Assembly: GCF_007858185.1 (NCBI RefSeq)
Contig: NZ_VFES01000012.1
Location: 124,001-188,000 of the forward strand
DNA length: 64,000 bases
Direction of reading: 5' to 3'
DNA from: Pseudomonas grimontii
Lineage (GTDB): Bacteria; Pseudomonadota; Gammaproteobacteria; Pseudomonadales; Pseudomonadaceae
Part shown: positions 30,161 to 37,523 of the stretch, piece after piece
How positions within the stretch are numbered: position 1 is the first letter of the stretch
Layout of the letters: every line of letters starts with the position of its first letter
Notes under the pieces: model-generated
Database searches by the model: none
What the model was told of the DNA's origin: nothing
The model's input: the letters and a program-made list of their open reading frames with translations, nothing else
Program-made: the position numbers and the translations under genes

Positions 30161-30703
30161 TTAGAGACCTTTCAGGTCCCGCTCCTCAATCGGCCGGCTC
30201 TGGCGCAGGCGCCTGCCGCCCAGCACCACCCAGTCGATCAGGCGGAACAAACACTCCAGGCCGAACGACAGCAGCATCGCCCCGCCCAGGCCCCAGCCCA
30301 TGGCTTCGGGGGTCAGCAGGATCTGGTAGCTGTAGCCGTTCCAGGTCTCCAGGCGAATATCCGGGTCGGCGGCCACCGCCACTTGCAGGGCGCGGATGTA
30401 CCACGGGCCTTGCATGGCCTGGAATTGCTTGTCCAACGCCACCTGGCGGTCAAGCATCGCGCCCAGGCTGTTGGCGTCGCTCTGGAACACCGGGTCATCG
30501 CTGGCGCGGTAATGCGCCACCAAGGCCTTCAAGTCACCGTTGAAGAACTGCCGCGCAGTGGTTTCAAACCCGCTCAGGCCGGTCTGGGCCTCGATCAGGT
30601 GGGCTTCGACGCGCTTGGCGTAGTCGTTGATAAACCCCGGCACTTGCACGCCAACCAACAGGCCAATGGCAAACAGCACCAACCGCAGATAACTGAGCAA
30701 CAT
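30161..30703 (-). CDS. DUF2937 family membrane protein
   Basis: 180 residues with an N-terminal hydrophobic segment (LLSYLRLVLFAIGLLVGVQVPGF) and one near the C-terminus (GWGLGGAMLLSFGLECLFRL). The middle is a periplasmic or cytoplasmic helical region. It matches what I know of DUF2937; function unknown. The ATG at 30703 starts the hydrophobic segment directly; an upstream in-frame start would overlap the neighbour. It follows the amidotransferase gene by 11 bases on the same strand. Confidence 0.75.
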   Translation of the reverse strand: MLLSYLRLVLFAIGLLVGVQVPGFINDYAKRVEAHLIEAQTGLSGFETTARQFFNGDLKALVAHYRASDDPVFQSDANSLGAMLDRQVALDKQFQAMQGPWYIRALQVAVAADPDIRLETWNGYSYQILLTPEAMGWGLGGAMLLSFGLECLFRLIDWVVLGGRRLRQSRPIEERDLKGL

Positions 30704-30714
30704 AATCGATATCC

Positions 30715-31491
30715 TTACTCGGTAACGCCCTGGCTGACGCATTCACCGCGTCGCCACAGGCTCCATTGGCCCGGTTCGTAGCGGGTCCAGTTTTCGTTGT
30801 CGGTCAACGGTTCGGTGGCGATCACCGTTACCACGTCGTTAGGCGTGGTTTCAGCCTGAAAATCGACGATCACGTCGACATCTTTCAGGCGCGCGGGGCC
30901 AAACGGTGCCCGCCGGGTGATCTGCGCCAATTTGGTCGAGCAGTAGCAAAACAGCCAATCGCCATCACTGAGCAGGCAGTTGAACACGCCTTTGCTGCGG
31001 TATTCGGCACAGGCGGCGATCAGGTCCGGCAGCATCTGTTCGATGTCCACCGGCTCGGGGAAGGCTTCGCGCACGCGGTTGAGCAAATCGCAAAAGGCCG
31101 CTTCGCTGTCGGTATCGCCGACCGGGCGGTAGAAGGTGGCGCGGGGGGTGAAGTCCGCCAGTTGGCCGTTGTGGGCGAAACACCAGTTGCGGCCCCACAG
31201 TTCGCGCACGAACGGGTGGGTGTTGGCCAGGCTCACCTTGCCGACGTTGGCCTGGCGGATATGCCCGATCACCACTTCGCTTTTGATCGGGTAACGCTGC
31301 ACCAGCAGGGCGACTTCCGACTCGCTGCTCGCGGCCGGGTCCTGGAACAGGCGCAGGCCACGGCCTTCGTAGAAAGCGATGCCCCAACCGTCGCGGTGGG
31401 GGCCGGTGCGCCCACCGCGCTGCATCAGCCCGGTGAAGCTGAACACGATATCGGTGGGGACGTTGGCACTCATGCCCAATAATTCACACAT
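30715..31491 (-). CDS. Class II glutamine amidotransferase (YafJ-like)
   Basis: 258 residues. After removal of Met, Cys2 is the N-terminal nucleophile (MCELLGMSANVPTDIVFSF), as in Ntn-type amidotransferases. Further motifs are GWGIAFYEGRGLRLFQDP, VIGHIRQAN, and NTHPFVRELWGRNWCFAHNGQL. It has only the glutaminase-type domain and no synthase domain, so it is a stand-alone hydrolase of unknown target. Same strand as the DUF2937 and membrane-protein genes on either side, probably one operon. Confidence 0.87.
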   Translation of the reverse strand: MCELLGMSANVPTDIVFSFTGLMQRGGRTGPHRDGWGIAFYEGRGLRLFQDPAASSESEVALLVQRYPIKSEVVIGHIRQANVGKVSLANTHPFVRELWGRNWCFAHNGQLADFTPRATFYRPVGDTDSEAAFCDLLNRVREAFPEPVDIEQMLPDLIAACAEYRSKGVFNCLLSDGDWLFCYCSTKLAQITRRAPFGPARLKDVDVIVDFQAETTPNDVVTVIATEPLTDNENWTRYEPGQWSLWRRGECVSQGVTE

Positions 31492-31521
31492 GCCAGGGCT
31501 CTCGCTGCAGGGCGGACAACG

Positions 31522-31980
31522 TTAAAGGCGCGGTTCGACCCGCATACCGCTCACCGGTGCAGGACGGCGGAAAGGCTCGTCGTCTTCGTCCTCAGGCTCG
31601 GCGGCCAAGGCGGCATCGGTGGCGGCCTTGCGCTCACGGCGGGCGTTGGCGGCGCGCTCGATGGGCCAGCGGATCAGCACAAACACGATGTACACGCCAA
31701 AGGCGATCATGGTGTACATGAACAAATCGGAAATGGCCCGCCAGGCGTTATTGCCGACCTTGAGCACCAGGTCCAGGGCGGTAATGGCCACGGCTGGCGC
31801 GAACTGAGTCTTGACCGGGTCGACGATGGTCGGGCTCAACAACAGCACCGCCATCAGCAATTGCAGCGGCTCGCGCAGCCAGCGCCAGATCCAGCGGGTC
31901 ATGCGCCACCACACCAACAGGCAGCCCAAAGCGGCGAAGGCGTAAAGGCCCCAAGCGGTCAGATAGTCGTTCTCGGTCAT
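31522..31980 (-). CDS. Hypothetical inner-membrane protein
   Basis: 152 residues with three or four hydrophobic segments (YLTAWGLYAFAALGCLLVWW; LQLLMAVLLLSPTIV; FMYTMIAFGVYIVFVLI) and a hydrophilic, acidic tail (AAEPEDEDDEPFRRPAP). Not recognised as a named family. The start at 31980 is the best guess from the order of hydrophobic segments; 31989 is equally possible because no clear ribosome site is seen. First of three same-strand genes ending with the DUF2937 gene. Confidence 0.7.
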   Translation of the reverse strand: MTENDYLTAWGLYAFAALGCLLVWWRMTRWIWRWLREPLQLLMAVLLLSPTIVDPVKTQFAPAVAITALDLVLKVGNNAWRAISDLFMYTMIAFGVYIVFVLIRWPIERAANARRERKAATDAALAAEPEDEDDEPFRRPAPVSGMRVEPRL

Positions 31981-32079
31981 GGTGTCCATGGCAAGGTAGG
32001 CAAACAGGCGGCTATGATAACGGCTTTTGCGTGTCGCGGCTGCAATGCCTGCCACCTTCCGCCAGACAGAGAGTGATCC

Positions 32080-34134
32080 ATGCCGTCATCGCCCCACATC
32101 ACTGCCGCCCCGATTGCCCGCAAGGCCCCAGGCCAAGACCCGTACGCCTGGCTGCAAGAGCGTGACAGCAGCGACGTCCTCGATTACCTCAAAGCCGAAA
32201 ACGCCTGGCAGGAAGCGCAGCTCGCCGACCAGCAGGCCCTGCGCGAAACCCTGTTCGAGGAGATCAAGGGGCGCATTCTCGAAACCGACCTGTCCCTGCC
32301 CTCCCCCTGGGGCCCGTACCTGTATTACACGCGCACCACCGCCGGTGACGAATACGCCCGCCACTACCGCTGCCGCCGCCCGGCCGACGACAGCAACCAG
32401 GTGGACGACAGCAGCGAAGAACTGTTGCTGGACCCGAACGTATTGGCCAACGGCGGCTTTTTTTCCCTCGGTACATTCAGCATCAGCCCCGACCACCAGC
32501 GCCTGGCCTACAGCCTCGACACCAGTGGCGAAGAGATCTACACCCTCTTCGTGAAGGAATTGGCCACCGACAAAGTCAGCGAACTGGCGTTCGAGAACTG
32601 CGACGGCAGCATGACCTGGGCCAATGACAGCCTGACCCTGTTCTTCGGCGAGCTGGACGACACCCACCGTCCGCACAAGCTGTATCGCTACCGCCTGGAT
32701 GGCACGGCGGCGCAGGAAGTGTTCCATGAGCCCGACGGGCGTTTCTTCCTGCATTGCTACCGCTCCAGCTCCGAGCGCCAGCTGCTGCTGGCCCTGGGCA
32801 GCAAGACCACCAGCGAAATCTGGGCGCTGGACGCCAACCAGCCGCACCTGGACTTCACTTGCCTGGCACCGCGGGTCGAGGACCATGAATACGATGTCGA
32901 CCACGGCCAACTGAATGGCGCGTGGACTTGGTTTATCCGTAGCAACCGTGATGGCATCAACTACGCCCTGTTTGTGGCTACCGACATTGGCGACGTGCCG
33001 ACCGAGGATGAGTGGCAGAACCTGATCCCCCACAGCGACGAGGTGATGCTCGATGGCGTCAGCCTGAACACCACCGCCATGACCCTGAGCCTGCGCATCG
33101 GCGGCCTGCCGGTGATCGAAGTGCACCCCCAAGGCGTGCCGGCCTATCGCGTGGAGTTACCCGACGCCGCCTACAGCCTCTACGTGCAGAACAGCCTGGA
33201 ATTCGTCAGCGACAAGATTCGCCTGCGCTATGAAGCCCTGAACCGCCCGGCCCAGGTCCGCCAGCTGGAACTGGCCAGCGGCGCGCAGCAGGTGCTCAAG
33301 GAAACCCCGGTACTCGGCGTGTTCAATGCCGACGACTACGTCAGCCAGCGCCTGTGGGCCACCTCCGCCGATGGCACCCAGGTGCCGATCAGCCTGGTGG
33401 TCAAGCGCGACCAGCTCGGCAAGCCGACGCCGTTGTACCTGTATGGCTACGGCGCCTACGGCCAAAGCCTCGACCCGTGGTTCTCCCACGCCCGCCTGAG
33501 CCTGCTGGACCGTGGCGTGGCCTTCGCCATTGCGCATGTGCGCGGCGGTGGCGAACTGGGTGAAGCCTGGTATCGCAATGGCAAGCAGGAACACAAGCAG
33601 AACACCTTCAGCGATTTTATCGCGTGTGCCGAGCACCTGATCGCCAAAGGCGTGACCACCTCCAAGCAATTGGCCATCAGCGGCGGCAGTGCCGGCGGCC
33701 TGTTGATCGGCGCGGTGCTCAACCAGCGTCCGGCGCTGTTCCAGGCGGCGATTGCCGAAGTGCCGTTTGTCGACGTGCTCAACACCATGCTCGACCCGGA
33801 ACTGCCGTTGACCATCACCGAGTACGACGAGTGGGGCAACCCCGAAGAGCCCGAGGTGTATGAACGCATCAAGGCCTACGCGCCATACGAAAACGTCAGC
33901 GCCCAGGCCTACCCGGCCACGCTGGTGATCGCCGGCTACAACGACAGCCGCGTGCAGTACTGGGAGGCGGCCAAGTGGGTGGCCAAGTTGCGCGACACCA
34001 AGACGGACGACAACCTGCTGTTGCTCAAGACCGAACTGGGTGCCGGCCACGGTGGGATGAGCGGTCGTTACCAGGGATTACGTGACGTAGCGCTCGAATA
34101 TGCATTTGTGTTCAAGGCGCTGGGGCTGATTTAA
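32080..34134 (+). CDS. ptrB: S9 family peptidase, oligopeptidase B
   Basis: 684 residues, close to the family length. A seven-blade beta-propeller (about residues 75-400) gates a C-terminal alpha/beta hydrolase. The nucleophile elbow is ISGGSAGGLLIGAVLNQRP (GxSxGG), the catalytic His is in GAGHGGMSGRYQG, and the acidic residue is near VIAGYNDSRVQYWE. It cleaves after Lys/Arg in short peptides in the cytosol or periplasm. No signal peptide. Stands alone on the plus strand. Confidence 0.93.
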   Translation: MPSSPHITAAPIARKAPGQDPYAWLQERDSSDVLDYLKAENAWQEAQLADQQALRETLFEEIKGRILETDLSLPSPWGPYLYYTRTTAGDEYARHYRCRRPADDSNQVDDSSEELLLDPNVLANGGFFSLGTFSISPDHQRLAYSLDTSGEEIYTLFVKELATDKVSELAFENCDGSMTWANDSLTLFFGELDDTHRPHKLYRYRLDGTAAQEVFHEPDGRFFLHCYRSSSERQLLLALGSKTTSEIWALDANQPHLDFTCLAPRVEDHEYDVDHGQLNGAWTWFIRSNRDGINYALFVATDIGDVPTEDEWQNLIPHSDEVMLDGVSLNTTAMTLSLRIGGLPVIEVHPQGVPAYRVELPDAAYSLYVQNSLEFVSDKIRLRYEALNRPAQVRQLELASGAQQVLKETPVLGVFNADDYVSQRLWATSADGTQVPISLVVKRDQLGKPTPLYLYGYGAYGQSLDPWFSHARLSLLDRGVAFAIAHVRGGGELGEAWYRNGKQEHKQNTFSDFIACAEHLIAKGVTTSKQLAISGGSAGGLLIGAVLNQRPALFQAAIAEVPFVDVLNTMLDPELPLTITEYDEWGNPEEPEVYERIKAYAPYENVSAQAYPATLVIAGYNDSRVQYWEAAKWVAKLRDTKTDDNLLLLKTELGAGHGGMSGRYQGLRDVALEYAFVFKALGLI

Positions 34135-34146
34135 GGAACTTCACGG

Positions 34147-34174
34147 GGCGGCCCTGTCTGAACACAGGACCGCC
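34147..34174 (+). terminator. Probable hairpin after the oligopeptidase gene
   Basis: Stem GGCGG-c-CCTGT facing ACAGG-a-CCGCC with one internal mismatch, a dozen bases after the stop. No T-tract follows, so it could be a weak terminator or an RNA-stabilising hairpin. Confidence 0.4.
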
Positions 34175-34202
34175 TCCTGATTGATGGACCAAGATTGCAG
34201 CC

Positions 34203-34676
34203 ATGGCACTACCGACGCTAATGAATACCGAAATCCGCGACATGCTCATGGACTGCGGCCTGTTCGACCCTTTGCTGCCGGAAGACTTTCACGTCGCCGC
34301 CGGCTACTTCAATATCAGCAGCATTGCCGAGGGCGAGGTGATTTTCCTCGAGGGCGATGCCGGCACTTTCATGTGCATCATCCACAGCGGCCAGGTGGCG
34401 GTGCAGAAAACCAACCACACCGGCCAACGCCTGACCATCGCCACCCTGCGCAGCGGCCGGGCCTTTGGTGAGATGGCGGTGCTTGACGGCGAGCGGCGCT
34501 CCGCCAGTTGCGTGGCCGCCAGTGACTGCGTGTTATTGAACCTGGGCAAGGACGCCCTGGAAAAGATGCTCAATGAAACGCCGCGTGTGGCGGCGAAGAT
34601 CATTCGCGCAATCGCCATCGCATTGTCCAAGCGCCTGCGCATGGCCGATGGGCAATTACTCTCGCAACAGTTTTAA
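34203..34676 (+). CDS. Cyclic-nucleotide-binding domain protein
   Basis: 157 residues, essentially one cNMP-binding fold: GDAGTFMCIIHSGQVAVQKT, then RAFGEMAVLDGERRSASCVA, which is the phosphate-binding cassette with its Arg. No helix-turn-helix follows, so it is a sensor or adaptor rather than a Crp-type regulator. The last helices (AAKIIRAIAIALSKRLRMAD) resemble the C-helix of the fold. Its stop overlaps that of the convergent Pro-rich gene by 4 bases. Confidence 0.88.
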   Translation: MALPTLMNTEIRDMLMDCGLFDPLLPEDFHVAAGYFNISSIAEGEVIFLEGDAGTFMCIIHSGQVAVQKTNHTGQRLTIATLRSGRAFGEMAVLDGERRSASCVAASDCVLLNLGKDALEKMLNETPRVAAKIIRAIAIALSKRLRMADGQLLSQQF

Positions 34677-34951
34677 CCGCCGGGCGTCTTCGGCTTGCTG
34701 TCGTTCTGCTGCAGGCCAGGCACCGTCTGGTCCTTCGGCGGTGTCGGTAATACGATCGGCACCAACGGCGGTGAGCCGTTCGTCTTCGGCACGGCCGGCG
34801 GGGTGATCTGCGGATACAGCGTCGGCGTTGGAGTGCCCGGTGCGCCTGGGGTCGGTGCCGGCGCCACCGGTACGGTTTGCAACTCCTGAGCCTGCGCTGC
34901 ACCCAATGCGAGCGCGCTCAACACAATGACCGTTAGAATGCTGCACTTCAT
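34673..34951 (-). CDS. Small exported proline-rich protein
   Basis: 92 residues: a signal peptide (MKCSILTVIVLSALALGAAQ, cut near AQA) followed by a low-complexity mature part rich in Pro, Thr and Ala (VPVAPAPTPGAPGTPTPTLY). No domain recognised. GGAG six bases before the ATG at 34951 decides the start; an upstream ATG at 34963 has no such site. Stop overlaps the convergent neighbour. Likely an extended periplasmic protein; function unknown. Confidence 0.7.
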   Translation of the reverse strand: MKCSILTVIVLSALALGAAQAQELQTVPVAPAPTPGAPGTPTPTLYPQITPPAVPKTNGSPPLVPIVLPTPPKDQTVPGLQQNDSKPKTPGG

Positions 34952-35029
34952 CGATGGCTCCATGGCCTGACCGGAATGTCGTAAGGCTACTCCCAACCGC
35001 GCAAGAATGCCCTTCCCAATGAGATTTCC

Positions 35030-35716
35030 ATGAAACGTTTCGTTCTGCTGGACACCACCCCGATCCCCGACAACGGCGGTGCCTTGTGCCTGTTCGAATA
35101 CGGTGAAGACTTTGTCATCAAGATCCAGGGCGGTGACGGCGGCCAGTTGATGAACACGCGCATGCACGGCTCCGAAGACGCGCTGGCAGAAATCCCTTGC
35201 CGCAAGGTCGCGGGGCGCCCGGACTCACGGGTATTGATCGGTGGGTTGGGCATGGGCTTCACCTTGGCCTCGGCGCTCAAGCACCTGGGCAAGACCGCCG
35301 AAGTGGTGGTGGCGGAACTGGTGCCCGGTGTCGTGGAGTGGAACCGTGGGCCATTGGGGGAAAAGTCAGGGCGCCCACTGCTGGACCCGCGCACAGTGGT
35401 CCGCATGGAAGACGTGGCCAAGGTGCTGCAGGCCGAGCCTCAGGGCTTTGACGCGATCATGCTTGACGTCGACAACGGCCCCGAAGGCCTCACGCAAAAG
35501 GCCAACAGCTGGCTCTACTCCGCCGGTGGCCTGGCCGCCTGCGCCAAGGCCTTGCGGCCAAAGGGCGTGCTCGCGGTATGGTCCGCCAGCGCCGACAGGC
35601 TGTTCAGCGACAAACTGCGCAAGGCCGGTTTCAAGGCCGAGGAAGTGCAGGTGTTTGCCCATGGCAACAAGGGCACCCGGCACACCATCTGGATTGCGGA
35701 AAAACTCAAGAGCTGA
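35030..35716 (+). CDS. Spermidine-synthase-like methyltransferase-fold protein
   Basis: 228 residues with a Rossmann fold as in SpeE relatives: VLIGGLGMGFTLASALKHLG (glycine loop), VVVAELVPGVVEWN (acidic residue of strand 2), and DAIMLDVDNGPEGLTQ. It lacks the N-terminal beta domain of true spermidine synthases, so polyamine synthesis is doubtful; a SAM-dependent methyltransferase role is as likely. Single gene, ending just before a palindromic hairpin at 35752. Confidence 0.8.
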   Translation: MKRFVLLDTTPIPDNGGALCLFEYGEDFVIKIQGGDGGQLMNTRMHGSEDALAEIPCRKVAGRPDSRVLIGGLGMGFTLASALKHLGKTAEVVVAELVPGVVEWNRGPLGEKSGRPLLDPRTVVRMEDVAKVLQAEPQGFDAIMLDVDNGPEGLTQKANSWLYSAGGLAACAKALRPKGVLAVWSASADRLFSDKLRKAGFKAEEVQVFAHGNKGTRHTIWIAEKLKS

Positions 35717-35751
35717 AAAAACCGCTCCGCCGTATGAACCAAACTTTATAT

Positions 35752-35782
35752 TTTATCGGCAACGCCTGTGCTTGCCGATAAA
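35752..35782. terminator. Symmetric hairpin, likely bidirectional terminator
   Basis: Perfect 11-bp inverted repeat TTTATCGGCAA / TTGCCGATAAA with a 9-base loop, 36 bases past the stop of the methyltransferase-fold gene. AT at its base on both sides would permit termination either way, but the T-tracts are short. It separates core-like DNA from the AT-richer peptide locus. Confidence 0.6.
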
Positions 35783-35974
35783 TGACCACCGACACTTTTA
35801 CCTGTTTCTTACATACACCAACACCCGCGGCTGACATTCCTTTCGTTAAAAATCAAAGAAACTGCCACCACTGCGCGGCACAACGCTTTACCGTGCAGAC
35901 ACTGTTCGGAGACGAAGTAATTATTTTCAGTATCCGTTACAGCTTCTTACTCATACGTAACAAGGGTGATTGTT
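35783..35974 (+). promoter_or_regulatory. Leader region of the peptide operon
   Basis: About 190 bases, visibly AT-richer than the surroundings, with no supported gene. It must carry the promoter for the peptide at 35975. No convincing -35/-10 pair, sigma54 box or operator could be picked by eye. The ribosome site is AAGGGTG, seven bases before the ATG. An open frame at 35782-36018 crosses into the peptide gene in another frame and is rejected. Confidence 0.45.
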
Positions 35975-36130
35975 ATGCAAGAAGAAACCATGATCGAACT
36001 CGACATCAACGAACTTGAGGAAATCCGTGGCGGCGGTGCTTTTCAAGACGCAGGCAAGTGGGTGGACGGAGCAGCACAAACGGTCGAGGACTGGTTCGGT
36101 GGTGTTGGCAAGGCTATTACTAACAGCTGA
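35975..36130 (+). CDS. Double-glycine leader peptide, putative microcin/bacteriocin precursor
   Basis: 51 residues. The leader MQEETMIELDINELEEIRGG has the conserved hydrophobic spacing (I7, L9, I11, L14, I17) and ends in Gly-Gly at 19-20, the C39-peptidase cleavage signal. A third Gly follows, so the cut could be after G20 or G21. The core of about 30 residues runs AFQDAGKWVDGAAQTVEDWF then GGVGKAITNS. It contains no Cys, is net acidic (four acidic, two Lys), has two Trp and a Gly-rich turn near the C-terminus. Followed by a terminator-like hairpin and then by exporter genes including a C39 ABC transporter, which strongly supports a secreted peptide. Antibacterial action is inference. Confidence 0.8.
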   Translation: MQEETMIELDINELEEIRGGGAFQDAGKWVDGAAQTVEDWFGGVGKAITNS

Positions 36131-36161
36131 TTCATAAAGCCACTATTTGCGCTGTAAAACA

Positions 36162-36201
36162 GGCCAGGGAAAGAGCAACTACCTTCCTTGGCCTTCTTAT
36201 T
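36162..36201 (+). terminator. Hairpin between peptide gene and exporter genes
   Basis: Stem GGCCAGGGAA (36162-36171) with TTCCTTGGCC (36184-36193), 10 bp with one G-T pair and a 12-base loop, followed by TTCTTATT. Placed after the peptide gene and before the adaptor gene, it would let a high level of peptide mRNA be made with partial read-through into the export genes. Confidence 0.75.
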
Positions 36202-36254
36202 GACTGGATCATTAACATCCCCCTACAAGTATTGAGAGAGTCACTGGTCTAATT

Positions 36255-37523
36255 ATGCTTGAACTGGGAAGTGTCACGCCAAGGTCATCCCTTCGGCCAT
36301 TGGTATTCGGCTGGTTGATTTGCCTCTTTTTCATTACTGCACTCATCCTGCTGTTCACGGGCACTTATGCAAGAAAAGAGGAAATAACAGGCCATATTCA
36401 GACCCGCGATATTGTACGTATTACCAGCGAACGATCAGCCCATATCAAAGAGGTGCTGGTGGGCGCCGGAGAGGCAGTCAAAAAGGGCCAGCCATTACTG
36501 CAGATGCTGAACAACAACCCGGAAATCGTCAGTGGACAAACCCACACGACGTCTTCCAGCGCGAGCGCTGAACGGCTTGAGCACCTCTTGGCAGACCGGC
36601 TTGCCGACGAGGCCAGCGCACGATCAACCCATGACGCCCAGCAGCAACTGCTCCACCTGCAACGTGAACAATTGCGTGCAAGCCTGCAACTGAACAGCAC
36701 CGTCCAACAGTCCATACAGCGTCGTGCCTACATCGCCCTGGAACAAAAACAACGGCATGAACGCCTGGCAGAACAACAGGCCATATCCCAGGCAGATCTT
36801 AACGCCGCAACGGTCCATCACGAGTCCGTGCTTCAGGACCTGGCCACCAATGAGCTGGCCAGGACTCACGCCCAGCAGCGCTTGCTTGAGCTTGAACAAG
36901 CCAGCCTTGAGAACGAACAGGCCTTGACCCGCCGCCTCAGCGAACTAGCACGTCAAGACCATGAACTGCGCGAACAGCTGCAAAATCTGCACAAAAACCA
37001 AGAGTACGTACTGCTTTCCCCCGTCGACGGCGTTGTCGACAGTGTTTCGGTTTTTTCAGGCAGCCGAGCGGACATCGGGCTCCCGATGATCGTGCTGCGG
37101 ATCGACCAGCCCTCCCTCCATGCCCCGGTGGTGGTGCTTGAAGTCAGCCCTTCCGCCATTGGCTTCGCCCATGTGGGCAGTGAGGTGATCGTGCGAATCG
37201 ACGCGTTCCCCTATGCGCGTTACGGGGTCATCAAGGGGTCTATTGTCCACAGCACCTCAAGTACCTATCTGAACACCACGCCGATTGGCACCGCCGATCC
37301 TGCCCGCAACGGCCAGGTATATCTGGTGGAGGTCAACCTCGACTTCGAGGGCAGCAGGACCCAGATCCAACAGGGGTGGCTCAAGGACGGCATGACCCTG
37401 CGCGCCTCATTGAGCCTGGAGCGCTTGAATCTGATGCAATGGCTATTCCTGCCTGTGCTCAAGGGCATCGAACGCACCCCCGATCCTCGAAGCTTGCCTC
37501 CCACTGACGGGCATTCGGTATGA
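36255..37523 (+). CDS. HlyD/CvaA-like periplasmic adaptor of type I exporter
   Basis: 422 residues. Short cytoplasmic N-terminus, one transmembrane helix (residues about 15-37, LVFGWLICLFFITALILLF), then a split lipoyl-like domain (RITSERSAHIKEVLVGAGEAV ... LLSPVDGVVDSVSVFSG). It flanks a long Glu/Gln-rich coiled coil (about 85-255), and a beta-barrel follows. This is the membrane-fusion protein that joins the ABC exporter to the outer-membrane channel. Only a weak ribosome site precedes the ATG. Overlaps the next gene by 4 bases (ATGA). Confidence 0.9.
   Translation: MLELGSVTPRSSLRPLVFGWLICLFFITALILLFTGTYARKEEITGHIQTRDIVRITSERSAHIKEVLVGAGEAVKKGQPLLQMLNNNPEIVSGQTHTTSSSASAERLEHLLADRLADEASARSTHDAQQQLLHLQREQLRASLQLNSTVQQSIQRRAYIALEQKQRHERLAEQQAISQADLNAATVHHESVLQDLATNELARTHAQQRLLELEQASLENEQALTRRLSELARQDHELREQLQNLHKNQEYVLLSPVDGVVDSVSVFSGSRADIGLPMIVLRIDQPSLHAPVVVLEVSPSAIGFAHVGSEVIVRIDAFPYARYGVIKGSIVHSTSSTYLNTTPIGTADPARNGQVYLVEVNLDFEGSRTQIQQGWLKDGMTLRASLSLERLNLMQWLFLPVLKGIERTPDPRSLPPTDGHSV

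Noticed and set aside
35782..36018. 78-codon frame crossing into the double-glycine peptide gene
   Set aside because: It has no ribosome site and overlaps the better supported peptide in another frame. The Cys-rich look (NCHHCAA) is accidental.
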